64,000 nt of DNA from Aureivirga marina (GCF_015767265.1 NZ_JADPIB010000009.1:1-64000), one strand, 5' to 3'. Shown: positions 35,823 to 45,157, numbered from the stretch's first letter. Notes: generated from the letters alone by a model not told the origin. A program made the numbers and translations.

Positions 35823-37022
35823 ATGTACGGCAAAATCAAAGAAACTTTACAAAAAGAGATTCAAGAAATAAAAGATGCAGGTTTGTATAAAAAAGAAAGA
35901 ATTATTACATCTTCTCAGGATGCAGTAATCAAGATTTCTACAGGAGAAGAAGTGATTAACTTTTGTGCAAACAACTATTTAGGATTATCAAATAATAAGG
36001 AAGTAATCCAAGCTGCAAAAGACACGATGGATACACACGGATTTGGAATGTCATCTGTACGTTTTATCTGTGGAACTCAAGATATTCATAAGAATTTAGA
36101 AGCAAAAATTGCAGAATTTTACCAAACAGAAGATACAATTCTTTATGCAGCAGCTTTTGATGCAAATGGAGGAGTTTTTGAGCCATTATTATCAAAAGAA
36201 GATGCGATTATTTCAGATTCATTAAATCACGCTTCAATTATTGATGGAGTTAGACTTTGTAAAGCTGCAAGATATCGTTATGATAATAATGATATGCAAA
36301 GTTTAGAAGAGCAATTAATCAAAGCTAATGAGCAAAATCATAGATTTAAAATTATCGTAACTGATGGAGTTTTCTCTATGGATGGAATTGTTGCAAAATT
36401 AGATGAGATTTGTGATTTAGCAGATAAATATGATGCGCTTGTAATGGTAGATGAATGTCATGCAGCAGGATTTATCGGAAAAACAGGAAGAGGAACATTA
36501 GAGTTGAAAAACGTAATGGGACGTGTAGATATCGTAACAGGAACTTTAGGAAAAGCACTTGGAGGAGCAATGGGAGGATATACTACAGGAAAGAAAGAAA
36601 TCATTGATATTTTACGTCAACGATCTAGGCCATATTTATTCTCGAATTCATTAGCACCTGCAATTGTTGGAGCTTCTTTAAAAGTATTTGATCTACTTTC
36701 TTCAGATACTACTTTAAGAGATAAATTAGAATGGAATACAGACTATTTCAAAAAAGGAATGACGGAAGCTGGATTTGATATTGTAGAAGGAGATTCTGCA
36801 ATTGTTCCAGTAATGTTATACGATGCGAAATTATCACAAGATATGGCAGATATGCTTTTAGAAGAAGGAATTTATGTTATTGGGTTCTTCTACCCAGTTG
36901 TTCCTAAAGAAAAAGCTAGAATTAGAGTACAATTATCTGCTGCTCATGAGCAAGAACACTTAGACAAAGCAATAAATGCCTTTATAAAAGTGGGTAAAAA
37001 GCTTGGAGTGCTAGAAAAATAA
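35823..37022 (+). CDS. kbl: glycine C-acetyltransferase (2-amino-3-ketobutyrate CoA ligase)
   Basis: A 399-residue PLP enzyme of the alpha-oxoamine synthase family that cleaves 2-amino-3-ketobutyrate with CoA to glycine and acetyl-CoA in threonine breakdown. [12 protein letters not shown], the histidine block [22 protein letters not shown] and the PLP lysine in [15 protein letters not shown] (about residue 243) are present. The length is the same as the E. coli enzyme. Its usual partner threonine dehydrogenase (tdh) is not in the window. Confidence 0.93.
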   Translation: MYGKIKETLQKEIQEIKDAGLYKKERIITSSQDAVIKISTGEEVINFCANNYLGLSNNKEVIQAAKDTMDTHGFGMSSVRFICGTQDIHKNLEAKIAEFYQTEDTILYAAAFDANGGVFEPLLSKEDAIISDSLNHASIIDGVRLCKAARYRYDNNDMQSLEEQLIKANEQNHRFKIIVTDGVFSMDGIVAKLDEICDLADKYDALVMVDECHAAGFIGKTGRGTLELKNVMGRVDIVTGTLGKALGGAMGGYTTGKKEIIDILRQRSRPYLFSNSLAPAIVGASLKVFDLLSSDTTLRDKLEWNTDYFKKGMTEAGFDIVEGDSAIVPVMLYDAKLSQDMADMLLEEGIYVIGFFYPVVPKEKARIRVQLSAAHEQEHLDKAINAFIKVGKKLGVLEK

Positions 37023-37053
37023 GAAAATGTTAATAAGAAATTAACGAAAAGCC

Positions 37054-37084
37054 TTTGAAAATAGTCAATTAGGATTTACTTTTG
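37054..37084 (+). promoter_or_regulatory. Bacteroidota-type promoter of the OmpA/TSP3 gene
   Basis: TTTG at 37054-37057, a 19-base spacer and TACTTTTG at 37077-37084, the same geometry as at nadV. The start codon lies 33 bases downstream. Confidence 0.65.
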
Positions 37085-37117
37085 CAAAAAAATAGTAAAT
37101 TTTTAATACACGAAGAA

Positions 37118-38485
37118 ATGAGACATTTTACAAAGGCTTTTTTAGCCTTTTTATTATTAGCATGTGTTAATACGATACATGCTCAGGATTCTGACAATCC
37201 ATGGTTAGTAGGGATTGGATATAATGCTGTTGACTTTAACTCAGCTGGATCTACAGGAAATGGAAGATTTGATAGTTTTTTCAAGTTTGATAATTACAAC
37301 ATTAATGGATCTTCTTTAAGATTTTCAGGAGCTCGTTACTTAGGGTCTGGTTTTAGTGTTGAAGCTGCTTTATCTTTAAATACAATCGATAGATTTGGAG
37401 AAGAAAAATTAGATAATGATTTATCTTATTTAGCATTTGATGCTGGAGCTAAATACGACATCAACAATTTAGTTGGAGAAACTGGGTGGTTTGATCCTTA
37501 TTTAGGTTTAGGTCTTGGATATGTTTCTTTAGAAGATGAAGCTACTTCATCTGTTAATGGAACTGCAGGATTTAATATTTGGTTTGCTGAAAAGTTTGGT
37601 TTATATGTACAAACTATGTACAAAAGAACTTTAAAACCAGAAGATGTTGCTAGACACTTCCAACATTCTGCTGGAGTTGTATTTAGATTTGGAGCAAAAG
37701 ATACTGATAAAGATGGTATTGTTGACAAAAAAGATAAATGTCCAGAAACTTTCGGTTTAGAAGAATTCAACGGATGTCCAGATTCAGATGGAGATGGTGT
37801 TAAAGATTCTGAAGATGCTTGTCCAGATGTAGCAGGAGAAAAAGAATTAGGAGGATGTCCTGATTCAGATAACGACGGAATCGCTGATAAAAACGATGCT
37901 TGTCCAAATGCTAAAGGAACTGAGAAAAACGGAGGATGTCCAGATTCAGATGGAGATTCTGTAGCTGATAAAGATGATGCTTGTCCTAACAAAGTTGGAC
38001 CAAAAGAAAACAATGGATGTCCTTGGCCAGATACTGATGGTGACGGAATCTTAGACAAAGATGATAAATGTCCAAACGAAGCTGGAATTGCAGGTGAAGG
38101 TGGATGTCCAAAACCGGTAATCACTAGAGATGCTGTAGCAAAAATTAAAGAAAATGCAAAAGCAATCAAGTTTGGTGTAGGAAGTTCTTACTTCACTCCA
38201 AGAAAATCTAAGCAATTAGATGAGATTGTTACTTTAATGAAAGAAAATAAAGATGCTAAATTCTTAATCGAAGGAAACACTGATAACACTGGTTCAGATA
38301 AATTAAACGAAAGGTTATCTGTGAAGAGAGCTGAAGGTGTTAAGAAATACTTAGTAAAAGCTGGAATCGATGCTTCAAGAATTGAAGTAAAAGGTTTAGG
38401 TGAAACTAACCCAATTGATTCAAATAAAACTTGGAAAGGTAGAGCTAATAACCGTAGAGTTGATTTTGTTGTAATCAATCTATAA
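37118..38485 (+). CDS. OmpA-family outer membrane protein with thrombospondin type 3 repeats
   Basis: A 455-residue protein. The signal peptide ends at TIHAQ (about 23), then comes an eight-strand-like N-terminal barrel (to about 190, ending VVFRFGAKD), five calcium-binding TSP3 repeats of the D-x-D-x-DG type with Cys-Pro pairs (about 195-333) and an OmpA peptidoglycan-binding domain ([30 protein letters not shown]). An in-frame TTG at 37082 would add 12 residues before the signal peptide, but it overlaps the -7 promoter element, so ATG 37118 is chosen. It is likely an abundant structural protein tying the outer membrane to the wall. Confidence 0.93.
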   Translation: MRHFTKAFLAFLLLACVNTIHAQDSDNPWLVGIGYNAVDFNSAGSTGNGRFDSFFKFDNYNINGSSLRFSGARYLGSGFSVEAALSLNTIDRFGEEKLDNDLSYLAFDAGAKYDINNLVGETGWFDPYLGLGLGYVSLEDEATSSVNGTAGFNIWFAEKFGLYVQTMYKRTLKPEDVARHFQHSAGVVFRFGAKDTDKDGIVDKKDKCPETFGLEEFNGCPDSDGDGVKDSEDACPDVAGEKELGGCPDSDNDGIADKNDACPNAKGTEKNGGCPDSDGDSVADKDDACPNKVGPKENNGCPWPDTDGDGILDKDDKCPNEAGIAGEGGCPKPVITRDAVAKIKENAKAIKFGVGSSYFTPRKSKQLDEIVTLMKENKDAKFLIEGNTDNTGSDKLNERLSVKRAEGVKKYLVKAGIDASRIEVKGLGETNPIDSNKTWKGRANNRRVDFVVINL

Positions 38486-38506
38486 GATATAAATAACAAC
38501 ATTTTT

Positions 38507-38544
38507 AAATAGAGCTATTCAAATTTGAATAGCTCTATTTTTTT
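38507..38544 (+). terminator. rho-independent terminator (perfect palindrome)
   Basis: AAATAGAGCTATTCAAA and its exact complement TTTGAATAGCTCTATTT (38507-38540) followed by T to 38544. Confidence 0.93.
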
Positions 38545-38713
38545 ATAAATAAAATAGTAAAAAATTGTTTTATAGATAAATATTTTTAATTATTAACATA
38601 AATTTTAAATAATAAATAATTAATCAATATTCTATTGATGTTTTGTTAATAAAGGTAACTTTAAAATAAAAATTACTTTTCATTTTAGATAACATTAATT
38701 TAATTTCACCAAA

Positions 38714-38721
38714 TAGGTTTG
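38714..38721 (+). promoter_or_regulatory. putative -7 element of the PhoX-like gene
   Basis: TAGGTTTG fits TAnnTTTG and lies 48 bases before the start codon. The -33 element is not seen. The rest of the 284-base gap is AT-rich and empty apart from the terminator. Confidence 0.3.
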
Positions 38722-38769
38722 TAATGCAGAAAACAAGAAAGTTGTTGAAGCATAACTAAACCAAAAACA

Positions 38770-40593
38770 ATGAAAAAAACTACTTTATTTTTAACATCTA
38801 CTTTTTTAATGATGACTGGTGCTTTTGCACAAAGCGAATTCCCAACAGAAGTACAACCAGACTGGGATGCAACAGAAATGGTTATAATGAATGAATCTCC
38901 TGTAACTTCTCAAATTTTATTCACAGGAGGAGTAGATATGGTTCAAACAAGATCAGGAGAAACTTTAGCAAAGCAATGGCATGATTTCATCGGATTTACG
39001 CCAGTAACTGATGAAGACTGTGTTCCAGAAGGTGCATATGGATGGATTTCTATCAATCATGAAATGATTGCTAAAGATGATAAAATTGGTGATGGAGGAG
39101 GAATGACTTCTTTTTTAGTTAAAAGATTAGAAGATGGAACTTTTGAAGTTTTAGATCAATCTTTATCAGATGGAAGAGAAGGAAAATTCTTTAATGTAGA
39201 TTTTAGTGCAGTTGGAGAAACTGGAATGAACTGTGGTGGAATTAATTCTTCAATTGATGGTAGAGTTTGGACAGCTGAAGAATGGTTCAGAACAAGTAAT
39301 GAATCTATTAATGATGGAGGAGATGGTGTAAGAGATATTTCTGATTATACAATTAAATACACAGATTTTGATTTTGCAAATTTTCAAACAATTGAAAAAT
39401 ATCAGAATTTTAACTGGATGGTGGAGATTGATCCAAGAAATGCAAAAGCAATTCGTAAACAATATAACTGGGGACGTCAAGGATTTGAAGGTGGAGCTAT
39501 CGCACCAGATAATCAAACTGTTTATTTAGGCGTAGATGCAAACCCAACTTTCTTCACAAAATTCGTTGCAGATACTCCTGGAGATTTTACAAAAGGAAAT
39601 TTATATGTTTACAAACACGATGCTGCTGAAAAATGGGTGGAAATCGATAATGATGATTTTGATAAAATGTTAAACTATTTTGACGAAGCAATTGCTGCAA
39701 ATGCAACAATGTATAATCGTATCGAATGGGTAACTGTTGATAAAAATACTGGTAAAGTATATTTAACTGAAACAGGTAGAGATAATATTGGTGAAAAATG
39801 GGCTGATGAAGCTGCTGCTGGAGCTGTTTTCGCACCACATCATGTTACTAGAGCTGCTGCACAAGGATTGGCAACTCCTGATGAAAATTATACAGATTAC
39901 TATGGAAGAGTTTTAGAATTTGATCCTTCTACAAATGAATTTTCTGTTTATTTAGCTGCTGGTCCAGAAATGACTGAAGAGAATGTTGCAGAAGCTGATT
40001 ATCCTGAAAAACATTTATCAAATCCTGATGGATTGAATTTATTATATTCTGGAGATAAGACATATATGTTAATTTGTGAAGATTTAAATGGAACTTCTTA
40101 CGGAAGAATGCCAGCTGAATATGCTTCTAACAAAATGTGTGAATTATATATGTTAGATATGTCTGTTGAAAATCCAACAATTGACAATTTGTTCCGTATC
40201 GCTCAAACTCCTGCTGGAGCTGAAATTACTGGTGTTTGTCCAACTCCTGACGGAAAAACAATTATGTTTAATTCACAACATCCGAGCTCAGATAATCCTG
40301 CTCCTTACAACAATTCTTTAACTGTTGCTTTACACGGTGTAGATGAATTAGTAAATGCTTTAGATGTGACAGATTTCGTTCCAACTTCTTCGGATTCTTT
40401 TGAGATTTTCCCAAATCCAGTAGAAAGATTAGTTTATTTAAGTAAGAAAACAGATGTTGCTTTATATGAAGTAACTGGAAAAAGAGTTGCTGTTTACAGA
40501 AACAGAAAATCTTTTGATGTTAGTAACTTAAATCCTGGAGTTTATTTCGTAGTTACTAAAGACAAAGAAACTAAGAAATTAGTAATTAAATAG
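38770..40593 (+). CDS. PhoX-like secreted protein (DUF839) with T9SS sorting domain
   Basis: A 607-residue exported protein. The signal peptide ends at GAFAQ (about 21). The central part follows the PhoX/DUF839 pattern: GWISINHEM near 95, a propeller-like middle with metal-ligand-rich blocks, and HLSNPDGLN near 420. The last 65 residues (FEIFPNPVERLVYLS to TKKLVIK, from about 543) form a type A C-terminal sorting domain that directs type IX secretion to the surface. PhoX enzymes are calcium/iron phosphatases; whether this one keeps phosphatase activity cannot be told by eye. It precedes a di-heme peroxidase gene but is separated by a terminator. Confidence 0.82.
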   Translation: MKKTTLFLTSTFLMMTGAFAQSEFPTEVQPDWDATEMVIMNESPVTSQILFTGGVDMVQTRSGETLAKQWHDFIGFTPVTDEDCVPEGAYGWISINHEMIAKDDKIGDGGGMTSFLVKRLEDGTFEVLDQSLSDGREGKFFNVDFSAVGETGMNCGGINSSIDGRVWTAEEWFRTSNESINDGGDGVRDISDYTIKYTDFDFANFQTIEKYQNFNWMVEIDPRNAKAIRKQYNWGRQGFEGGAIAPDNQTVYLGVDANPTFFTKFVADTPGDFTKGNLYVYKHDAAEKWVEIDNDDFDKMLNYFDEAIAANATMYNRIEWVTVDKNTGKVYLTETGRDNIGEKWADEAAAGAVFAPHHVTRAAAQGLATPDENYTDYYGRVLEFDPSTNEFSVYLAAGPEMTEENVAEADYPEKHLSNPDGLNLLYSGDKTYMLICEDLNGTSYGRMPAEYASNKMCELYMLDMSVENPTIDNLFRIAQTPAGAEITGVCPTPDGKTIMFNSQHPSSDNPAPYNNSLTVALHGVDELVNALDVTDFVPTSSDSFEIFPNPVERLVYLSKKTDVALYEVTGKRVAVYRNRKSFDVSNLNPGVYFVVTKDKETKKLVIK

Positions 40594-40632
40594 TTTATTT
40601 TTTTAATATATCTATTGTAGTGAGATTTTTAG

Positions 40633-40668
40633 CCAAGTACTTTTTCAACTCAAAGTACTTGGTTTTTC
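40633..40668 (+). terminator. rho-independent terminator
   Basis: Stem CCAAGTACTTT (40633-40643) with AAAGTACTTGG (40652-40662), followed by five T. Confidence 0.88.
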
Positions 40669-40719
40669 CTTATTAAACACCTTCTTCAATTCATACAAAA
40701 CAATTTATCATCTATTAAA

Positions 40720-42654
40720 ATGAAAGCATTAAAATACTTTTCAATTCTTTCTATTGGAATCATTATTATCGCAACATTACTTTCTTCTCAAAAGAAAAAC
40801 GGAACCTATAGTGAAAAAAGTATCAAACAAATAAATGTTCAATTTCAATCTAAGTTAAATAATTTTGAAGCTAAACTTTTTACTTTTGAAAAGCTATTAA
40901 ACTCTGATTTTTCTTCAAAAGAAGTTTTTACATCTTATAAGAATCTTCGAAAAGTATTCAAAAAAACAGGATTATATATTGCTTATCTGGATCCTGAAGC
41001 AAATGATCGATTTTTAAATGGAGCTCCTCTTTTAAAAATCATGAAAAAAACTCCTGAACTTTCGATTGTAGAACCAAAAGGAATGCAAGTGATTGACGAA
41101 TTGATGGGAGAGAATATAAAAGAAGAAGAAATTAAAAAGGAATTACAACAAAAAGTAAGTCAATTAATCAAAAATTATAAGAATATTAAATTGTATGTTT
41201 CTCGATTAAATTTGACTGATAGACAGGTTTTTGAACTGATTCGTCAAGAGTTAATTCGAATTACAACGCTTGGAATTACTGGATTTGATACACCAGGAAC
41301 TTTATTAGGAATTGCAGATGCTAAAAGTAGTTTTTCTGAAATGAAAATGCTGATTCAAGCATATGAAAGTGAAATGAGAAATATTAATAGAATTGATTTA
41401 TACAAAGAAACAATTAAACAATTTGAAGAAGGAATTCAACAATTGAACAAAGATGATTTTAATTCTTTTAATCGTTTAATTTTTATCAAAAAAGTAATCA
41501 ATCCTTTGTATGGAAATATTAAAAAAATGCATTTTGCTTTAGGCTATGAAACTATTGATGAGGTTTATTTTGGAAAGAAAACAACAAATTATGAAGTGGA
41601 AAATTTATTTGAAAAAAACTTTGTAAACAAAGAGTATTTTACCACATATAAAGTTGAAAAAAATCACGAAAAAGTTGTAGAGTTAGGAAAATTACTTTTC
41701 AATGATCCGATTCTTTCTTCTACAAAAAAGATGGCTTGTGTAAGTTGTCATCATGCAGATAAAGCATTTACGGACGGACAAAAAACAAGTATTTCTAATG
41801 CTGGTGAATTTGTAAAAAGAAACTCTCCAACTTTGAATTATGCAATTTTTGCTACAAAATATTTACACGATTTAAGAGCAGATAGATTAGAAGATCAATA
41901 TGAACACGTAATTACTAATCCTGATGAATTTAATTCTTCTTACCAACAAATTATTAAAGACTTAAATACAAGTCCAACATACCAAAAAATGTTTTCTGAA
42001 GCTTTTGAAAACAAAGAAATTTCAACGACAACAATCGATCATGCAATTACAGCTTTTATTATGGATTTAACGCCATTTGACAATGATATCGATTTGTATT
42101 TTCAAAATAAAAAAGCAGTTTTAAAACCAGAAATTAAAAGAGGATTCAATCTTTTCACTGGAAAAGCAGCATGCGCAACATGTCATTTTATCCCTCTATA
42201 TAATGGAACAGTTCCACCTGCTTATCTCGATACAGAATCTGAAGTTTTAGGCGTTCCAAAAACGAAAGAAAATCAAAAAATTATTGATGAAGATTTAGGA
42301 AGATATGGAAATAAACGTCCAAAAGAACATGCAATTCATTATAAGAATTCATTTAAAACACCAACTCTGAGAAATATTGCTAATACAGCTCCTTATATGC
42401 ATAACGGTGTTTTTAATACATTGGAGGAAGTAATGGAATTTTACAATAATGGAGGAGGAGCTGGACAAGGAATGGATGTCGAAAATCAAACGTTGAGTGA
42501 CGCTCCACTAAATCTTTCAGAACAAGAAATTTCAGATATTATCGCGTTTATGAAAGCACTTTCAGATAAAAAACAATTTGATGAAAAAGTAAATTTACCA
42601 ACGGATTTTCCTAATAAATCATGGAATCAAAGAAAAGTAATGTCTAATTATTAA
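40720..42654 (+). CDS. di-heme cytochrome c peroxidase (CCP/MauG family) with helical N-terminal domain
   Basis: A 644-residue exported protein. A signal or anchor segment lies at 4-24. A helical domain of about 300 residues (YKNLRKVFKKTGLYIAYLD, NGAPLLKI, PKGMQVIDELM) looks like the imelysin-like part found in some Bacteroidota peroxidases. The CCP/MauG domain follows with two heme-binding motifs, CVSCH near 339 and CATCH near 484, and TPTLRNIANTAPYMHNG near 550. It reduces peroxide or oxidises a partner in the periplasm. No promoter is obvious in the 50 bases after the upstream terminator. The gene is followed at once by a hairpin-rich element. Confidence 0.85.
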   Translation: MKALKYFSILSIGIIIIATLLSSQKKNGTYSEKSIKQINVQFQSKLNNFEAKLFTFEKLLNSDFSSKEVFTSYKNLRKVFKKTGLYIAYLDPEANDRFLNGAPLLKIMKKTPELSIVEPKGMQVIDELMGENIKEEEIKKELQQKVSQLIKNYKNIKLYVSRLNLTDRQVFELIRQELIRITTLGITGFDTPGTLLGIADAKSSFSEMKMLIQAYESEMRNINRIDLYKETIKQFEEGIQQLNKDDFNSFNRLIFIKKVINPLYGNIKKMHFALGYETIDEVYFGKKTTNYEVENLFEKNFVNKEYFTTYKVEKNHEKVVELGKLLFNDPILSSTKKMACVSCHHADKAFTDGQKTSISNAGEFVKRNSPTLNYAIFATKYLHDLRADRLEDQYEHVITNPDEFNSSYQQIIKDLNTSPTYQKMFSEAFENKEISTTTIDHAITAFIMDLTPFDNDIDLYFQNKKAVLKPEIKRGFNLFTGKAACATCHFIPLYNGTVPPAYLDTESEVLGVPKTKENQKIIDEDLGRYGNKRPKEHAIHYKNSFKTPTLRNIANTAPYMHNGVFNTLEEVMEFYNNGGGAGQGMDVENQTLSDAPLNLSEQEISDIIAFMKALSDKKQFDEKVNLPTDFPNKSWNQRKVMSNY

Positions 42655-42657
42655 ATT

Positions 42658-42850
42658 TTGGACGCTTCTTTTCTTTGCTTCAAAAAGACAAAGAAAAGTC
42701 AGGCTTTTCGTTACAAGTTTTATATTCAAAAAAAAGAACTTCTAAACAATTTGTGGGCTTCCGTTGGTCGCCTACATTTGTTAAGAAGTTCTAATTTTTC
42801 GAAAAACAAAAGCTTTTCACTTCAATCCTTAGCGCAAAGAAGTCGAAAAG
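42658..42850. repeat. hairpin-rich intergenic element
   Basis: A 193-base element that is unlike its flanks. It has a perfect 10-bp stem CTTTTCTTTG (42668-42677)/CAAAGAAAAG (42689-42698). A long stem with a few mismatches joins 42736-42758 (GAACTTCTAAACAA..GGGC) to 42770-42791 (GCC..TTGTTAAGAAGTTC) around a GC-rich loop. A palindrome AAAAGCTTTT lies at 42808-42817, and CTTTTCG (42704-42710) is complementary to CGAAAAG (42844-42850). I recall similar text as a dispersed intergenic element in Flavobacteriaceae. It carries no plausible gene and starts 3 bases after a stop codon. Confidence 0.6.
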
Positions 42851-42852
42851 AT

Positions 42853-43467
42853 TCATTTCATAATTTTGTTCTTAAAGATTTCAACTGAATTTAATTGATT
42901 GTCTTTAGTGTAATATTTCCACTTTTTGATTTTCATACCTTGGAAGTATCTTCCTTCGGCTTTTAAATGTCCAGATTCATGAAAATAGTTCCATAAACCA
43001 TTTTTAACGCCATTTTCATAACAACCGATTCCCTTTAACTTTCCACTTTCATAATAAGTTTTCCACTCGCCCGATTCTAAACCTTTTTCATAGTTACCTT
43101 CACTTCTCATTTTACCATTTCGAAAATAGTATGACCATTTACCATGAAGTTTCCCAAAATGGTAAATACCAATCTCTCGGAGAAGACCCGTTTCATAGTA
43201 GAATTTCCATTCGCCGTTTTGTTCATCATCGATGTAGTAACCAATTTCCACTAACTGACCATTTTTATCATAAGATTCCCATAGACCATTTCTTTTACTC
43301 TTCTCACCGTTTATTACATTTTCCAACTCTCCGTTGCTGTAATAACACTTCCATTCCCCACTTTCTAGGTTTTTCTGATAATTTCTTTCTGCTTTTAGTT
43401 TTCTACTTTTTTGATGATAAAGGGCTTTTGTTTCTACATTTTTGTTGATTGTTTTTGTTAAAGTCAT
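42853..43467 (-). CDS. MORN-variant repeat protein
   Basis: A 204-residue protein made almost entirely of seven tandem repeats of about 24 residues with the pattern NGxWxxYYxNGxLxxxGxYxxG (for example SGEWKTYYESGKLKGIG, HGKWSYYFRNGKMRSEG). This is the MORN_2 repeat that automatic pipelines label YwqK-family antitoxin. No toxin gene is adjacent, so that label should not be taken as function. No signal peptide is visible, so it may be cytoplasmic. It reads toward the hairpin-rich element, whose edge touches its stop codon. Confidence 0.8.
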   Translation of the reverse strand: MTLTKTINKNVETKALYHQKSRKLKAERNYQKNLESGEWKCYYSNGELENVINGEKSKRNGLWESYDKNGQLVEIGYYIDDEQNGEWKFYYETGLLREIGIYHFGKLHGKWSYYFRNGKMRSEGNYEKGLESGEWKTYYESGKLKGIGCYENGVKNGLWNYFHESGHLKAEGRYFQGMKIKKWKYYTKDNQLNSVEIFKNKIMK

Positions 43468-43579
43468 TTAAGTTAGTATTTGAGATAAATAGGGACACTA
43501 AAAATAGACTTTTTATTTATATTTTGAAAATGAATATCTTAAGTTGTATGAAATAGCTTAGAGTTGTGAATTATTAAAC

Positions 43580-43622
43580 AAAAAACAAGGGGAAATTATC
43601 GTTATTTCACCTTGTTTTTGTT
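43580..43622 (-). terminator. terminator of the reductase operon
   Basis: AACAAGG (43584-43590) pairs with CCTTGTT (43610-43616) and GAAAT (43592-43596) with ATTTC (43604-43608), flanked by A-rich sequence that gives a T run on the minus strand. The T-rich right side would let it act in both directions. Confidence 0.75.
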
Positions 43623-43629
43623 TTAAAAG

Positions 43630-44142
43630 TTAATTTTGACTTTCAATTAAATTTGAAAAAAACTGAAGTTTATGAATAACTTTTTCATCAATTTCATCGG
43701 AATCTTTCCACGTATGAACATCTCCGATATAATTCATTTTTAAATATTTTGCACTTTCTCGAAAAGGAATAAAATAACTATCAATTTCGTCTTCACTGGA
43801 TCCACAACAAAGAGCTGCCATATGTTTTCCTTCAAATTTTCTACCTAATTCTTTCTCTTTTAAAACACAATCTGTAAATCGATCAAAAAAGATTTTTAAA
43901 GTAGCGCTCATCGTATACCAATAAACTGGACTGGCAAAAATGAAAACATCATAATTCTCCAATAATTCTTTGATTAACGGAAGAAAATCGTCTTCTTGAT
44001 TTTTAAATTCATAATCGAAAAGTTGTATATTTTTCGTTGATAAATCTATATAATCACAATCTAATTTTTCTTTTAAAGCTTGTGTAATATCAAAAGTATT
44101 TCCTTTGCTTCTTGAGCTTCCTTGGATGATTATTTTTTTCAT
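43630..44142 (-). CDS. NAD(P)H-dependent FMN reductase-like flavoprotein
   Basis: A 170-residue flavodoxin-fold protein. The FMN-phosphate loop GSSRSKGNT is at about 8-16 and the block FIFASPVYWYTMSATLKIFFDR near 70-91 is characteristic of this NADPH-dependent oxidoreductase family. It probably reduces quinones, flavins or a redox partner in the cytoplasm. Its ATG overlaps the stop of the SnoaL-like gene in ATGA, so translation is likely coupled. Confidence 0.88.
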   Translation of the reverse strand: MKKIIIQGSSRSKGNTFDITQALKEKLDCDYIDLSTKNIQLFDYEFKNQEDDFLPLIKELLENYDVFIFASPVYWYTMSATLKIFFDRFTDCVLKEKELGRKFEGKHMAALCCGSSEDEIDSYFIPFRESAKYLKMNYIGDVHTWKDSDEIDEKVIHKLQFFSNLIESQN

Positions 44143-44498
44143 AGTGTATAATTATAAGTTTCACGAATAATTTTTCCATCTTTCCAAGTCTGAAGATTAA
44201 TTTCGGTCATTTGAACAGTTCCCCATTCCTTATGATCAATATCAATTTCCCAAGCAATTGCAGAAACTCCTGAACCTATCATTGTTGATACAGCTTTATA
44301 AGTTCTGATTTGTTCAATATTTCCTACAAAATTTGCTTCAAATTCTCGTCCAACCTCTTTTCCAATTCTAGGCTCTGTTTGGTTTTCTTGCGCCACCAAA
44401 TCTTCATGATAAAACTTTTCGAAAGCTTCTAAAGTTTTTCCTTCTTCTACCATTTGAATTAACTCTTCAACAGATTTTTTTATTTCACTTTGTAACAT
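44139..44498 (-). CDS. SnoaL-like (NTF2-fold) protein
   Basis: A 119-residue protein. The helix-rich start VEELIQMVEEGKTLEAFEKFYHEDL followed by RIGKEVGREFEANF and the terminal strands TEINLQTWKDGKIIRETYNY are the usual pattern of SnoaL-like/NTF2-superfamily proteins. These have a conical fold with a small-molecule pocket and varied functions. It overlaps the following reductase gene by 4 bases, suggesting the two act together. The ligand is unknown. Confidence 0.78.
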   Translation of the reverse strand: MLQSEIKKSVEELIQMVEEGKTLEAFEKFYHEDLVAQENQTEPRIGKEVGREFEANFVGNIEQIRTYKAVSTMIGSGVSAIAWEIDIDHKEWGTVQMTEINLQTWKDGKIIRETYNYTL

Positions 44499-44567
44499 CG
44501 TTTTTCGTTTTTGTATTTCTGATATTGCAAAGTTTCTACATTTAGAAATGAAAAAAATTAATCTAGT

Positions 44568-45155
44568 TTAAGGTTTTTTTGATTTCCATTTTTGTGCACG
44601 AAGTTTACTTAAAAATTCAGGTGTAATTCCTAAATATGAAGCAATTTGTCTTTGAGAAATTCTAGTTTCCAGAGAAGGATATTTCTTTGAAAACTCGAAA
44701 TATCTTTGTTCAGCATTTAGGGAAAGTTTATGATCAATCCGATTTTCAGAAGCGATTAATGCATTTTGAAGTAAAATCCGAAACCATTTTTCCAATTTTG
44801 GAATTTTATCTAAAAGCAATTGAAAATTATCATTACTTATTTGGCTAATTTCAGAATCTTCCATTGCTTCAATAAAAAATCTAGCAGGTTCTTTTGTGAT
44901 AAAACTTTTTAAATCCAACGCCCACCAATCTTCAATTGCAAAGAAAATGATGTGTTCTTCACCATTTTCTCCGATGGTAAATATTTTTAAACATCCTTTA
45001 TCAATGTAAGATAAATTCGTACAAATTTCTTTTCCTTGAAGTAAAAATTCCTTCTTTTTAAGCTTTTTCAACTTTAAAAAAGATTCGATATAAGAAATTT
45101 CTTCTATAGAAAGAGAAACATGTTTTTGAATATTTTGAATAAAAGAATGTGTCAT
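44568..45155 (-). CDS. Crp/Fnr family transcriptional regulator
   Basis: A 195-residue regulator with an N-terminal cyclic-nucleotide-binding-like barrel (about 20-130; FLLQGKEICTNLSYIDKGCLKIF, EEHIIFFAIEDWW) and a C-terminal helix-turn-helix (SQRQIASYLGITPEFLSKLR). It lacks the N-terminal cysteine cluster of Fnr, so it is not an Fe-S oxygen sensor of that type. Many Bacteroidota carry such short Crp-like regulators with unknown effector. It starts 2 bases after the transporter stop, in the same transcript, and lies 69 bases upstream of the SnoaL/reductase pair, which it may regulate. Confidence 0.85.
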   Translation of the reverse strand: MTHSFIQNIQKHVSLSIEEISYIESFLKLKKLKKKEFLLQGKEICTNLSYIDKGCLKIFTIGENGEEHIIFFAIEDWWALDLKSFITKEPARFFIEAMEDSEISQISNDNFQLLLDKIPKLEKWFRILLQNALIASENRIDHKLSLNAEQRYFEFSKKYPSLETRISQRQIASYLGITPEFLSKLRAQKWKSKKP

Positions 45156-45157
45156 TG

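Noticed and set aside
37700-38120. Regular DNA periodicity that could suggest a repeat array or CRISPR
   Set aside because: The spacing comes from five protein TSP3 repeats in frame; unit sequences vary and there are no spacers.
37498-38169. A 223-codon open frame on the minus strand across the OmpA/TSP3 gene, full of Ser-Pro repeats
   Set aside because: It is antisense to the calcium-binding repeats; its repeats are only the complement of the D-x-DG/CP codons, and the plus-strand gene has signal peptide, promoter and terminator.
42658-42888. A short frame reading through the hairpin-rich element
   Set aside because: It starts at a TTG directly after the upstream stop, encodes a random-looking basic peptide and crosses strong inverted repeats; a structured element explains the sequence better.
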